NCBI GenBank assembly: GCA_021852265.1
Contig: JAJZNV010000020.1
Coordinates: 1-38,962 of the forward strand
Direction of reading: 5' to 3'
From: Nanobdellota archaeon
Lineage (GTDB): Archaea > Nanobdellota > Nanobdellia > Parvarchaeales > Parvarchaeaceae
Length of the DNA: 38,962 nt
Part shown: in pieces, positions 1-10,164 of the stretch
How positions within the stretch are numbered: position 1 is the first letter of the stretch
How the letters are laid out: every line of letters starts with the position of its first letter
The notes under the pieces: generated by a model
The model's input: the letters and a program-made list of their open reading frames with translations, nothing else
Database searches by the model: none
What the model was told of the DNA's origin: nothing
Position numbers and translations under genes: made by a program

Positions 1-2
1 TA

Positions 3-185
3 CGGAGAAACGCGCATAAGCTTTCGAAGAAGGTAGAAAAAAGCTTCATAACATTATATTCTAATGATGACAACTTGAAAAAAGTGCAAAATGCCATTTA
101 TTCCTCTGATTTATTTTTAGTTTATGAGGAAGGGGGCGTGTTAATTCAAGTTTACCTTAAAGCTTATTCGGGGTGTAAATCCTGA
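3..185 (+). CDS. C-terminal end of a hypothetical protein truncated by the window start
   Basis: Frame 3 is open from the window edge: RRNAHKLSKKVEKSFITLYSNDDNLKKVQNAIYSSDLFLVYEEGGVLIQVYLKAYSGCKS*. Not in the ORF track because it has no start in the window. Confidence 0.5.
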   Translation, partial: RRNAHKLSKKVEKSFITLYSNDDNLKKVQNAIYSSDLFLVYEEGGVLIQVYLKAYSGCKS

Positions 186-232
186 GATGGGCGCATCAAA
201 AGACTTTTAATTACTCAGATACATTTATATGC

Positions 233-793
233 ATGAAGGCTAAATCTGCAGCAAATGAAAGTCTGCTGCTTTATTGTGCAATATTAGCAATGGCTGTGCT
301 CATTTTCGCTATCTCATTCTTAACTTATGGTTCTATTCTGCAAAAATCATTAATACTTCTTGGTGCGTTTGTATTATTCGTTGTTGCCTCGATGGGAAAA
401 CAAAAGGTATTACAGGCATTGCAACTAGTAATCGTAATTGGGGCTGTTTTGGGCTTCCTCCAGTTATCGATGCTATATTCATTGTCTTTGATGCTTTTCG
501 TGTCGATTTTAATGGTTATCTATTTAATTTCGATAGAGCACTATAAAAAGGAGCCGATTGGCGCAATGGGGAGTGCAGGATTCTTGTTACTCGCGATAGG
601 ATTGGCATTTAATACAGGTTCAAACAATCTCGTGACTTGGTTTTCACTCGGTTTTGGCGCAGTTTTGATAGCAGTATATTCCGCCACTGCATTCTGGTTA
701 TATAAAGTCAGGCTGCAACTTGTTTGGGTGTTATTGAATCTAGCGTTTGCAATAAGTCCCCTTCTGTTATTTTTCTCTAGTTTCGGCATCTAA
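233..793 (+). CDS. multi-pass membrane protein, paralog of 12995..13558
   Basis: 186-aa ORF with several hydrophobic segments; shares (H)YxKEPIGxxGxxGFxLLAIG and LYKVRxQxxWxxLNxAFAIxPL with the ORF at 12995. Confidence 0.85.
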   Translation: MKAKSAANESLLLYCAILAMAVLIFAISFLTYGSILQKSLILLGAFVLFVVASMGKQKVLQALQLVIVIGAVLGFLQLSMLYSLSLMLFVSILMVIYLISIEHYKKEPIGAMGSAGFLLLAIGLAFNTGSNNLVTWFSLGFGAVLIAVYSATAFWLYKVRLQLVWVLLNLAFAISPLLLFFSSFGI

Positions 794-823
794 TTATTTA
801 AACTCTTATTACCAACTAACTTA

Positions 824-3646
824 GTGGTCACTGAAAATAGGGCAGTGGGACCGAATGCGGCGGATAATAGTCTAGCAAATTGTATTTCGAGTTTTAAACT
901 ATCTAATGGAGAACAGATAAGCTATTATTCACTCCCAAAACTCGGAGAACGTTTAAGCCTTGACCTTTCAAAGATGCCATTTTCTATTAGGGTCGTGCTA
1001 GAGTCTCTTTTAAGAAACCTAGATGGAAAAGAGATAGCGGAAGACGATGTTGAGGCACTTGCTGATTGGGATCCGAATAAACCAGAAGATAGGGATGTTC
1101 CATTCAAAGTAGCTAGAATATTGATGCAGGATTTCACAGGGGTTCCGGCGGTAGTGGATCTTGCTGCAATGCGCGATTTCGCGGTCAAAATGGGAAAGTC
1201 CCCTGATTTAGTGCAGCCAATAATACCCACAGACCTAATAATAGATCATTCAGTCCAAGTAGATTTTTTTAACCGTCCAGATGCACTTGAAAAGAATCAA
1301 GAGCTGGAAATAAGAAGAAACGAAGAACGATATAAATTCTTGAAATGGGCTGACAAAGCATTCAATGGTTTTAGAGTTTTTCCGCCTTCGGCAGGGATAT
1401 GCCATCAGGTAAACCTAGAATATCTTGCTACTTGTGTAACTACAAGAAAACAAGATGGCGTTATTATTGCTTTCCCCGATACGTTAGTAGGCACAGACTC
1501 ACACACGACTATGGTAGACGCATTAGGTATAGTGGGCTTTGGTGTAGGCGGTATAGAAGCGGAAGCGGCTTTGCTAAATCTGCCAGTATCTTTTGCTACC
1601 CCAAAAGTATTGGGCGTCCATCTTAAAGGAAAACTTCGCGAAGGCGTTACCGCCACAGATTTTGCACTGACTCTTACGAGAGTATTGAGAGAAAAAGGCG
1701 TTGTCGGAATGTTCGTTGAATTTTATGGTGAGGGGCTCAAAGAACTGTCACTACCGGACAGGGCAACACTCTCTAATATGTGTCCCGAATACGGAGCTAC
1801 GGTGGCAATATTCCCCCCAGACAAGGAGACATTACAGTATCTTAAAATGACAGGTAGAAGTGACATGCAATTAGAATTAATCAAAAAATATTATTCTGCG
1901 CAAGAAATGTTCGATATAGACTATAAAAATGTTAAGTATAGTGATGATCTAGAAGTCGATCTTGCGAGTATTCAACCGAGCGTATCTGGTCCTAGCCAGC
2001 CAAAGCAGCAAGTTGTCTTAGAAGAGATAAAAAACAATTTTAAGGATTCCTTTTTAGTCAACAAAATAGAAGACGGGAAACATAAAATAAACTCAGCAGA
2101 TTATATACGCTTGTCTTCAGAAAGTCAAGTGGCAGAAAACGGTAAGATAAAGAACGTCCCGACTCATCGGGAACTAAAGAAAGTTGAGATAACCTATCCT
2201 AATGGATATAAGACCACCCTATCAGATGGAGATGTCGTTGTATCTTCAATAACAAGTTGCACGAATACTAGTAATCCATCCGTAATGGTCGCTGCGGGGC
2301 TTTTGGCAAAGAAAGCTGTTGAGAAGGGACTTAAGATAGACACGCAAAAGGTAAAAACCAGTCTAGGACCTGGTTCCAGGGTAGTAACTAGATATCTTGA
2401 GAAGGCAGGGTTAATGGAGCCGCTTGCAAAACTAGGATACTCATTGGATGCTTTTGGTTGTATCTCTTGTATAGGCAACGCTGGCCCCCTTATCGAGCCG
2501 CAAAGCAAAATAATAAACGACAATAATCTGGCAGTAGTATCGGTACTATCCGGAAACAGAAATTATGAAGCAAGAATTCACCAAGATATAAGAGCTAATT
2601 ATTTAATGTCACCACCACTTTTAATCGCATTTGGACTAGCAGGTACGGTACTGAAAGACCTGACAAAAGAACCTCTGGCAAAGAACGATAAGGGAGAGGA
2701 AGTTTATCTTAAGGACATTTGGCCGTCAAATAAAGAAATACATGATGTAGTCGGCAGGGTAATGAGTGAAAATCTGTTCAAAGAAGAATATGGGCCAGGT
2801 CTATTCAAAGTAAATCCATACTGGAATAATTTATCGACTACAGCAGGTACAATGTATGAATGGGATGCAAAGAGTACTTACATACATTTGCCGCCTTTCT
2901 TCGAAGACTTTGATCCGAAAGCCGGGAGGGAAATAAGTGATATAAAAAGTGCAAGAGTATTGGCTGTTTTTGGTGACGGCATATCAACAGATCATATCTC
3001 TCCAGCTGGTAATTTCAGTCCAAACACTCCTGCCGGACAGTACCTTTTATCTCTTGGTGTAAAGCCGGAGGATTTCAACACTTATGGTTCTCGAAGAGGA
3101 AACCATGAAGTAATGATGCGCGGTACATTCGCAAATAAACTTATTAAAAACCTTTTAGTTCCCGGGATAGAAGGCGGATTTACTATTCACTATCCAGACG
3201 GAAAACAAATGACCATATTTGAAGCCGCGATGAAATACAAAGAAGAGAAAGTTCCCTTGGTTGTTTTTGGCGGTAAGGAATGGGGCAGTGGATCCAGTAG
3301 AGATTGGAGTAGTAAAGGACCAGCTTTATTGGGAGTAAAAGCAATAATCGCTAAAAGTTTCGAGCGGATACATCGCTCAAATCTAATAGGGATGGGAGTA
3401 TTGCCCTTGCAGTTCAAATCTAATGAAGATGTAAGCTCATTGAAGATAGACTTTAGTAAACCCATCAACATTAAACTAAACCAAGAAATGTCTCCACGTG
3501 CAACAATAATTATGGAATTCGATAGAGTTGACAACGGCGAGTTAGCACATGCTGAGTTAATTAGCCGTATAGACACCAATATAGAACTAGAATATTACAA
3601 AACCGGAGGTATACTCAATTACGTTTTAAGAAAACTCCTCAAATAG
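824..3646 (+). CDS. acnA: aconitate hydratase (AcnA/IRP type)
   Basis: 940-aa ORF with aconitase motifs (VGTDSHTTMVDALGIVGFGVGGIEAEA, SSITSCTNTSNPSVM, GCISCIGNAGPL, FGGKEWGSGSSRDWSSKGP). GTG start. Confidence 0.97.
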   Translation: MVTENRAVGPNAADNSLANCISSFKLSNGEQISYYSLPKLGERLSLDLSKMPFSIRVVLESLLRNLDGKEIAEDDVEALADWDPNKPEDRDVPFKVARILMQDFTGVPAVVDLAAMRDFAVKMGKSPDLVQPIIPTDLIIDHSVQVDFFNRPDALEKNQELEIRRNEERYKFLKWADKAFNGFRVFPPSAGICHQVNLEYLATCVTTRKQDGVIIAFPDTLVGTDSHTTMVDALGIVGFGVGGIEAEAALLNLPVSFATPKVLGVHLKGKLREGVTATDFALTLTRVLREKGVVGMFVEFYGEGLKELSLPDRATLSNMCPEYGATVAIFPPDKETLQYLKMTGRSDMQLELIKKYYSAQEMFDIDYKNVKYSDDLEVDLASIQPSVSGPSQPKQQVVLEEIKNNFKDSFLVNKIEDGKHKINSADYIRLSSESQVAENGKIKNVPTHRELKKVEITYPNGYKTTLSDGDVVVSSITSCTNTSNPSVMVAAGLLAKKAVEKGLKIDTQKVKTSLGPGSRVVTRYLEKAGLMEPLAKLGYSLDAFGCISCIGNAGPLIEPQSKIINDNNLAVVSVLSGNRNYEARIHQDIRANYLMSPPLLIAFGLAGTVLKDLTKEPLAKNDKGEEVYLKDIWPSNKEIHDVVGRVMSENLFKEEYGPGLFKVNPYWNNLSTTAGTMYEWDAKSTYIHLPPFFEDFDPKAGREISDIKSARVLAVFGDGISTDHISPAGNFSPNTPAGQYLLSLGVKPEDFNTYGSRRGNHEVMMRGTFANKLIKNLLVPGIEGGFTIHYPDGKQMTIFEAAMKYKEEKVPLVVFGGKEWGSGSSRDWSSKGPALLGVKAIIAKSFERIHRSNLIGMGVLPLQFKSNEDVSSLKIDFSKPINIKLNQEMSPRATIIMEFDRVDNGELAHAELISRIDTNIELEYYKTGGILNYVLRKLLK

Positions 3647-3678
3647 AAACTTTTATTTAAGCACGGCATCTAAATTTT

Positions 3679-4698
3679 ATGGATAATAAGAACTGGAAGG
3701 TTGCGGTCCTCGAAGGAGATGGAATTGGACCGGATGTGACGCATGCAGCGTTATTCGTTTTAGATGCGGTGAAACAAAAATTTGGATTAAATATTATTTA
3801 TGAATTTGGTGAAGCAGGATTTCACTGCGTAGAGAAATATGGCACGAATCTACCAAATGCCACGCTAGAATTACTTAAACGAAGCGATTGTGTGATTAAG
3901 GGACCGGCTACGACCCCGGAAGGGACTGGCTCTATTAAGAGTCTTGCGGTGCAAATACGCGAGATGTTTACACTTTTTTCTAATGTTAGACCTTGCAAAT
4001 CCCTGCCAAACGTAAAAAGCCTAAAGCCGAATCTTGATTTTATTGTTGTCAGAGAGAATACTGAGGGATTGTATTCTGGATTGGAATACTCCTTAGATAA
4101 AAATGCTGCGGTAGCTATTAGGCTAATAACTAGAGAAGGCTGCGATAGGGTCTGTAGATTTGCGTTTGAGCTAGCCAAGACTAGGAAAAAACATGTAACT
4201 TTAGTACACAAGGCAAATATTCTTAAACTAACCGATGGGTTATTCAAAGAAGTATTCTATAATATTGCAAAGGAATATCCGGATATTACAGCAGATGATG
4301 CACACGTTGATGCAATCACACAATGGTTAATAACAAAACCAGAAACTTTCGATGTTTTAGTAACGGAAAACCTATTTGGAGATATAATCTCTGACGAAGC
4401 TGCACAGATAGTCGGAGGTATCGGAGTTGTCCCCGGTGCTAATATAGGCACAAACTACGCTATGTTTGAGCCAATCCACGGTTCAGCGCCAAAATATACC
4501 GGAATGGATAAAGTAGATCCAATCGCTACAATCCTTTCCATAAAGATGATGCTAGACTGGATGGGCTATAAAGATGCTGGCAACGCAGTTCAGAGAGCCG
4601 TAGAGAAAGTGTTGACGGATGGAAAAGTCCTTACCTATGATTTGGGTGGTACAGCAAAATGCTCTGAGATGGGCAAAGAAGTAGCCAAAGAAATATAA
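3679..4698 (+). CDS. icd: isocitrate dehydrogenase (isocitrate/isopropylmalate dehydrogenase family)
   Basis: LEGDGIGPDV, VRENTEGLYSGLEY, TENLFGDIISDEAAQIVGGIGVVPGANIG, EPIHGSAPKYTG; immediately downstream of aconitase. Confidence 0.93.
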   Translation: MDNKNWKVAVLEGDGIGPDVTHAALFVLDAVKQKFGLNIIYEFGEAGFHCVEKYGTNLPNATLELLKRSDCVIKGPATTPEGTGSIKSLAVQIREMFTLFSNVRPCKSLPNVKSLKPNLDFIVVRENTEGLYSGLEYSLDKNAAVAIRLITREGCDRVCRFAFELAKTRKKHVTLVHKANILKLTDGLFKEVFYNIAKEYPDITADDAHVDAITQWLITKPETFDVLVTENLFGDIISDEAAQIVGGIGVVPGANIGTNYAMFEPIHGSAPKYTGMDKVDPIATILSIKMMLDWMGYKDAGNAVQRAVEKVLTDGKVLTYDLGGTAKCSEMGKEVAKEI

Positions 4699-4701
4699 GA
4701 A

Positions 4702-7230
4702 TTATACTGGCAAACTATTTGTCCTTCTATACGCAATGTTGAGATCGATGGTTTCAAGAGTACTGCTTAATGGACGTGTAAGATCTTCGCGGGTATTCTC
4801 CGGATTAGAGAAAAAAGTTGATACTTCCTCTCTCTGTTCTAGGGTATATGCCGATGATAAAGTTTCAAGGTATCTTTTTAATAATCCTGAACCGGACCCA
4901 TATCTGTCTTTAAGCATTTTCCAATTTGATTTTAGCCATGACAGAAACACTTCAGTACCCAGCTGAGACGCTGTAGCTGCATCGGCCACCCTAAATGAAT
5001 CTTGCGGCCTGACTTCCTCCGAATGTGCGAAGTTGAGGGCGTCCTTTATTATCTCAGGATCCCTAAACAATCCCAATGTGCCCAAAAACCTAAGCTTTTC
5101 GGTCTGATTTTGCGTAGATCTGTAACGATTTAAAAATTCTTCATAAGTTTTGCGGTCACCATTTCTTGCAATTGCACCGTATATGGTACCCCGCATATCT
5201 GGATCCAACTCTTCGTCTACCATGTAACTATTGAAAAGCTTGCGTATATTTGCCAGTGCGTGTTCATCACCTGCATCACCCAGTATGAATATCGCGTTTC
5301 TTCTAAGCCCAAGTTCTATCTCTGTATCGCAATCTCTTTTTGACCAAGTTAGTTTTTCGAGCAATGATGATGCAATATCCTTTCTCAATGTTTTGATATC
5401 TGCTGCGTTTCCCCCCATGTTGTGCTGCTTAAATAACCACCCTAAACCTTTCATAACAGAAGAAATGGCGGGATGCTCCATTGTTTTTTCAAGACCGCTT
5501 ATAAAACTCAGATAAGCCTTTACTGGTGTCCTACCAGAACGCGTCAAAGTGAACATGTCTTCCAATATGCCCCAAGAATCCATTGTTGAAAGCTGTTTAT
5601 GTTCTATGGCAATTTTTAGCTTTCCCAGTAGATCCTGATCGTATGCTGACCTATAAAAACCGTGCTGACCGTAGTTTATCTTTATCCAATCGGCATCCAG
5701 ATCAAGCACCTGCTCGGCATCTTCCAACATTAGGAACCCTTCTCCTTTATCAGTTTTGTAGTGCAGTGGTATCGGCCACTTGCTCTCTACATCGCCAGAT
5801 TTTAAGAATCGCTTTTGTCTAAGTACAAATCTGCCGTCCTCTCGCTTATCCACGTACACTATTGGATGACCAGGCTTCTCTACCCAGGTCTGGATGACGC
5901 GCTTTATATCTTCCCCACGGGTACCGGATGCTTTTGATAGGGCATCCCATAAATCGGATTTTGTCGCGTTCGAGTATTTATGGTCGGAGATATACTTTTT
6001 CAGCCCCTTTCTAAAGTTGTCCTCGCCTACAAAATCTTCAAGCATGCGGAGTACGCTACCGCCCTTTTCATAGCTTATACGATCAAATAACTCATTCGCT
6101 TCGGAGGCCTTCTTTACTTCAACGCTTACCGGATGTGTACTAAGCAGACTATCTGCAGAAAATGCACTTTCTAGCATAGCGGGAACCTCACTAATGCCAA
6201 CCTTCCAATTAGGGAACAATTTTCCAATGGATTTCTGCTCCATAAAAGTCGCAAAGCTCTCATTTAGCCAAAGATCATCCCACCACTTCATGGTTACCAG
6301 ATTACCGAACCACTGGTGCGCAAGCTCGTGCGCGATTACAATTGCAACTCCCTGGCGTTCGTATTCTGCAGACTTATTATTGCAAAGAAGTAACCTGTCT
6401 CTAAAAGTGATTGCTCCCCAATTTTCCATTGCACCCATCGGAAAGTCTGGGACGGCAATCAGATCTATTTTCGGCAATGGAAACTTCACCCCAAAATAAT
6501 CTTCATAAAATCCAAGCACTCTCCTAGCATAGCGTTTCGGCAGATTCGTCTGGTCCTTTTTACCAGGCACAGTTGTAATATTTATCATGACCTTGCCTGC
6601 CTTTCCATGGGACTGCTCAAAATCTCCGACTCCCATATATAACAAGTAAGTCGACATTTTTGGCGTCCTTCTGAAGAAGACATCCTTCTTGCCCGCCAAG
6701 ATACCATCCAAGTACTTTTCACGTTTCTTGGGCATATTCGATATCGCCTTAAGGTTCTCATCAACGCGCAATATAACGTCTAAAGTCGCTTTAAATTCAG
6801 GCTCATCAAAACAAGGAAAAGCCGTTCTCGCATCTATCGGTTCAAAATGGGAGGTTAAGATGTGCTTTTTAGAGCCATTTTCATCATACAAACTTCTGTA
6901 AAAACCGTGCATTTTATCATTATTCGTAGCTACAAATTCTATATTGAGACGCACGTCGCCCTCGAATTTATTAGGAAAACTAAAGTGCACTGTTCCGTCC
7001 TCTTCATTTAATTTTATGTTTTCAGCATCTAACTTTTGACCATTATATTCTAAGTACGCCGCATGTATTTCCAGTTCCGAGGCATTCATTACGATTTGAT
7101 CAGTTGGGTTCTTAACATGCAAATCAACACTTTCTAGCCCCCTCGTCCTAAATGTGGACATGTTTGGTTCAAATCTTATCTTATAATGAGAGGGGAGTAT
7201 ATTAGTTCCAAGAGTTTCGTGAGTTGGCAT
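4702..7230 (-). CDS. M1 family aminopeptidase (tricorn-interacting factor F2/F3-like)
   Basis: GAMENWGAITFRD and HELAHQWFGNLVTMKWWDDLWLNESFA zinc site; 842 aa. Confidence 0.95.
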   Translation of the reverse strand: MPTHETLGTNILPSHYKIRFEPNMSTFRTRGLESVDLHVKNPTDQIVMNASELEIHAAYLEYNGQKLDAENIKLNEEDGTVHFSFPNKFEGDVRLNIEFVATNNDKMHGFYRSLYDENGSKKHILTSHFEPIDARTAFPCFDEPEFKATLDVILRVDENLKAISNMPKKREKYLDGILAGKKDVFFRRTPKMSTYLLYMGVGDFEQSHGKAGKVMINITTVPGKKDQTNLPKRYARRVLGFYEDYFGVKFPLPKIDLIAVPDFPMGAMENWGAITFRDRLLLCNNKSAEYERQGVAIVIAHELAHQWFGNLVTMKWWDDLWLNESFATFMEQKSIGKLFPNWKVGISEVPAMLESAFSADSLLSTHPVSVEVKKASEANELFDRISYEKGGSVLRMLEDFVGEDNFRKGLKKYISDHKYSNATKSDLWDALSKASGTRGEDIKRVIQTWVEKPGHPIVYVDKREDGRFVLRQKRFLKSGDVESKWPIPLHYKTDKGEGFLMLEDAEQVLDLDADWIKINYGQHGFYRSAYDQDLLGKLKIAIEHKQLSTMDSWGILEDMFTLTRSGRTPVKAYLSFISGLEKTMEHPAISSVMKGLGWLFKQHNMGGNAADIKTLRKDIASSLLEKLTWSKRDCDTEIELGLRRNAIFILGDAGDEHALANIRKLFNSYMVDEELDPDMRGTIYGAIARNGDRKTYEEFLNRYRSTQNQTEKLRFLGTLGLFRDPEIIKDALNFAHSEEVRPQDSFRVADAATASQLGTEVFLSWLKSNWKMLKDRYGSGSGLLKRYLETLSSAYTLEQREEVSTFFSNPENTREDLTRPLSSTLETIDLNIAYRRTNSLPV

Positions 7231-7327
7231 AAACCTATTAAAGATGATTTAGCATATTTAAACATTTAAACCTGTAGGAGGACAACATCCGTGTATAAAT
7301 TTGTGCAGCTTACATATTATACTTGTT

Positions 7328-8077
7328 ATGTCCAAACTTGCTAAGGACGGTGCAAGCGTTCCTCTCTCGATATGGAGAGGATTCTTCGCCTTAAAGGAGC
7401 GGCAGTTATTCCTTCCCTTTATAGGATTTTTTTCTATATACTTGATATATGGTCTCTTCCTTTCCAAAACGTTTATTCCTCCCATATCGGGTTTGTACGC
7501 TTTATCTCTAGGGACGGCAATAATCGATTTAGCTCTGGCTTCGGCAGGATTTTTAATAGTAACTCTCATAAGCACCTTTTTTGGAGGGCTTATAATCGAT
7601 TTTTACGCGAACAAAAATGAACGTATATGGGACGGGTTATCCTATGTTATAAAAAGGTTCCCTACACTTTTCATAGTTGTGCTGGTTACCGGGGTTTCGA
7701 TAATACTCGGCTTCGCCTTATTTGTACTACCCGGTGCATTCTTAGGGGTGAAATTCATGTTTGCCCAGCAAGAAGTTATGGTTCACGAAAAAGGCGCAAT
7801 TGAATCCATTAAATCGTCATACAAGTCCTCTAAAGGAAAGTTTTGGTCACGGTTCTCTCTACTGGCGGTAATAGTCCTTATCAGCATTGCTGCATATGCA
7901 TTTAGTTCAATCTTTTCAAGTACGAATAATGTCTTATCTTATATCGGAACCCAACTTATCTTACCAGTTAATGTGCTGCTAAGTTTTATTTTGGCGTATA
8001 TCGCCGTTTTTGGTCAGGTCGCGGTGACGGATTATTTTTTACAACGAATAGTACGAACCAAAAAGACTTATAAGTAA
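7328..8077 (+). CDS. multi-pass membrane protein of unknown function
   Basis: Hydrophobic ORF; ATG at 7328 preferred over the TTG at 7301 used by the ORF track. Confidence 0.75.
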   Translation: MSKLAKDGASVPLSIWRGFFALKERQLFLPFIGFFSIYLIYGLFLSKTFIPPISGLYALSLGTAIIDLALASAGFLIVTLISTFFGGLIIDFYANKNERIWDGLSYVIKRFPTLFIVVLVTGVSIILGFALFVLPGAFLGVKFMFAQQEVMVHEKGAIESIKSSYKSSKGKFWSRFSLLAVIVLISIAAYAFSSIFSSTNNVLSYIGTQLILPVNVLLSFILAYIAVFGQVAVTDYFLQRIVRTKKTYK

Positions 8078-8098
8078 TTACTCGTCTTATAAGGAGAT

Positions 8099-8659
8099 AT
8101 GACAGATAAACCTGGTCTGCAAGATCTTCTTTTTAATGATGAGGAGGCAGTCTGGACAAGAATACGACTTGAACTTTCAAACTCGAATTGCGTAAAAACG
8201 CAAACAGCAGCGGCGATTGTGCGATATGACCAGTCGTCTGGTAAATATAGAGTATTTTCATTCGGTTCGAATTCCTGTGCACCGGACAGAGTTTCATACA
8301 GTTCAAAGATTTCTGTTTGCCCAAGAGCCAAAGTAAAGACCGGGTCAAATTATGAACTGTGTGCACCAATCCATGCGGAGAGAATGGCATGCCTTAACAT
8401 AAGGCATTATTCTACGACGGAAGACCTACTGAGATTCGCTAGCCACCTACCGATTTCTGAGGAAGAGATACTATCTACATTTAACCATGACGAATTAAAA
8501 GTGCTCGAAGGAGCAAGCCTCTACCTAGTAGGACATTACTGGGCGTGCGAAGGCTGCGTAAGTTTCTTAAATACTCTGGGAATAACCGATATACATTTTG
8601 ATAGTGTAACCGGTGTTAAAACCAAAGAAAGGTACTCTAAATTGGAGATTAAGAAGTGA
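8099..8659 (+). CDS. cytidine/deoxycytidylate deaminase-fold protein
   Basis: HAERMACLN zinc/glutamate motif and CEGC (C-x2-C) motif with intervening beta-alpha pattern. Confidence 0.75.
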   Translation: MTDKPGLQDLLFNDEEAVWTRIRLELSNSNCVKTQTAAAIVRYDQSSGKYRVFSFGSNSCAPDRVSYSSKISVCPRAKVKTGSNYELCAPIHAERMACLNIRHYSTTEDLLRFASHLPISEEEILSTFNHDELKVLEGASLYLVGHYWACEGCVSFLNTLGITDIHFDSVTGVKTKERYSKLEIKK

Positions 8660-8714
8660 CATTATTAAAAGAAATCAATGTAGCTGCATAAACCAAATAT
8701 TCATGCGATAATTT

Positions 8715-8732
8715 TACACCATTAATGGTGTA
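8715..8732. promoter_or_regulatory. perfect 18-bp palindrome TACACCATTAATGGTGTA, candidate operator
   Basis: Self-reverse-complementary; sits just upstream of TATA-like tttataat (about 8741) and the ATG at 8781. Confidence 0.5.
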
Positions 8733-8780
8733 GATGAATGTATTTATAATAGAATTATTCTTAGATACCTTATAATTTAT

Positions 8781-9425
8781 ATGGTGGATGAAAAGCTCGA
8801 AACTCTACTTGGTGAGAGGCTCGACAATATTGTAGATTTAGCACTCGAGAATGAAAGACTTGGAAAACTTATAGACTCGGCTTTAGAGGCGAGGGAACTA
8901 TCAAAAACGTTTAGGTCAAAGGTCGGAATAGCCTTTGAGATGTATGATGGAACAATAATTCCCGGTTTCAATATAGAAACTTACGGTCACAAGGGAAATC
9001 ATGCAGAGGAAGTCGGTCTTATAATTGCGATGTCCAAGGGGTATCATGGGACAGACTTTAAAAGGATGATAGTAGTGTACCAGGACGCGGGACATGATGA
9101 TATAGAGGTATTTCCAGCATGTCCTTTAGACTGTTGGGGGCGTTTACTCGAATTCGCTCATCCATACTTAGAGGTAGTTGTTGTAGATATAAACCGAAAT
9201 GTGCACTATCGTTCAACATTAAAAGAGATGTTCAGCGGTATAAAATCTCCTGCACAGATATACCCCTCAAATAAGATCCGGCTTGCAAAACCAAAATCTA
9301 ATATAACTCCAAAGCTGCCATTAAACATTGCATTGAAGCCGGCATATGACTCTGACTCTAACTTCAAACAGTATTGTGACGAGGTGCTTAAAGTAAAGCC
9401 TGCGTGGGATTATCCCACCGTGTAA
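8781..9425 (+). CDS. cytidine deaminase-like protein with variant zinc motif
   Basis: GFNIETYGHKGNHAEEVGL...PACPLDCWGRLLEF resembles the CDA core, but the cysteine pair is spaced C-x3-C. Confidence 0.6.
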   Translation: MVDEKLETLLGERLDNIVDLALENERLGKLIDSALEARELSKTFRSKVGIAFEMYDGTIIPGFNIETYGHKGNHAEEVGLIIAMSKGYHGTDFKRMIVVYQDAGHDDIEVFPACPLDCWGRLLEFAHPYLEVVVVDINRNVHYRSTLKEMFSGIKSPAQIYPSNKIRLAKPKSNITPKLPLNIALKPAYDSDSNFKQYCDEVLKVKPAWDYPTV

Positions 9426-9450
9426 GTTTAACCATAATTGAACGCGAGCT

Positions 9451-9993
9451 ATGGAAATAGAATTATTTAAATTCGAAAAGGAGAGATATAGCCGATTCGA
9501 TAAAGATTTAATGGCAATAGAGACTGCCTGTTTTCATCCAAATATACAAGAAACTACGCATTGTAAAAAGAAATTGCTTACACTGGAAGATGCCATAGTT
9601 TTCCTAGCAAGGGATAATAAGATAGTTGGAGAGTCTTACGCTTTACCTCTAAATAGGTATAAAAAATACCCGGATGCTCAAAAATTAATCTATTATTATG
9701 AACAGAGAAATATGAAAGCGCTTTACCATGTTTCGCTCGCGGTTCTTCCAGAATATCGAAACAAAGGGATTGGAAGGAAGCTTCTACATTCATTATTAAA
9801 TGAAGGAAGGCAAAGAGGATACGATGTTTTGGTTGCGCATGCCAGAATCGGTGCCTCATTGGCTTTACATGTAGCATTTGGAGCTAAAGTAATGGGCTCT
9901 TATCCAAATTGGTTTAAAACAGGCGATACTTATTGCCTCTGTGAGATACCTCTTAAAAATTCTCGCCTCGGGGACATGCGTCCTAAAGGATAA
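9451..9993 (+). CDS. GNAT family N-acetyltransferase
   Basis: VSLAVLPEYRNKGIGRKLLHSLL acetyl-CoA loop motif. Confidence 0.85.
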   Translation: MEIELFKFEKERYSRFDKDLMAIETACFHPNIQETTHCKKKLLTLEDAIVFLARDNKIVGESYALPLNRYKKYPDAQKLIYYYEQRNMKALYHVSLAVLPEYRNKGIGRKLLHSLLNEGRQRGYDVLVAHARIGASLALHVAFGAKVMGSYPNWFKTGDTYCLCEIPLKNSRLGDMRPKG

Positions 9994-10121
9994 TTAGACC
10001 GAGATGTTCAGGAAGATAGCGTAAACTATATAAACCATTGGATTACTTATATATCGTATGTATTAGGGAAGCGTATAAGCTTGCCTGAGTATAATTAAAA
10101 TAAATATCACGATTAGCATCT

Positions 10122-10145
10122 GAGGCCCATTAAGGGTCTTTTTGA
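10122..10145 (+). promoter_or_regulatory. terminator-like hairpin plus T tract in the dnaG leader
   Basis: gaggccc-attaa-gggtctt followed by ttttt; SD-like ggaggt at 10151 and ATG at 10165. Confidence 0.35.
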
Positions 10146-10164
10146 TATTTGGAGGTTTTAGAAT

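Noticed and set aside
2194-2523. Antisense and overlapping ORFs in the track (e.g. inside aconitase, IDH, DnaG, RpoD)
   Set aside because: They are shadows of strongly supported genes on the other strand or frame with no recognisable domains.
8262-8290. TpsiC-like ggttcgaattcc suggesting a second tRNA
   Set aside because: It lies inside the 8099 deaminase ORF and no acceptor or anticodon arms can be formed around it.
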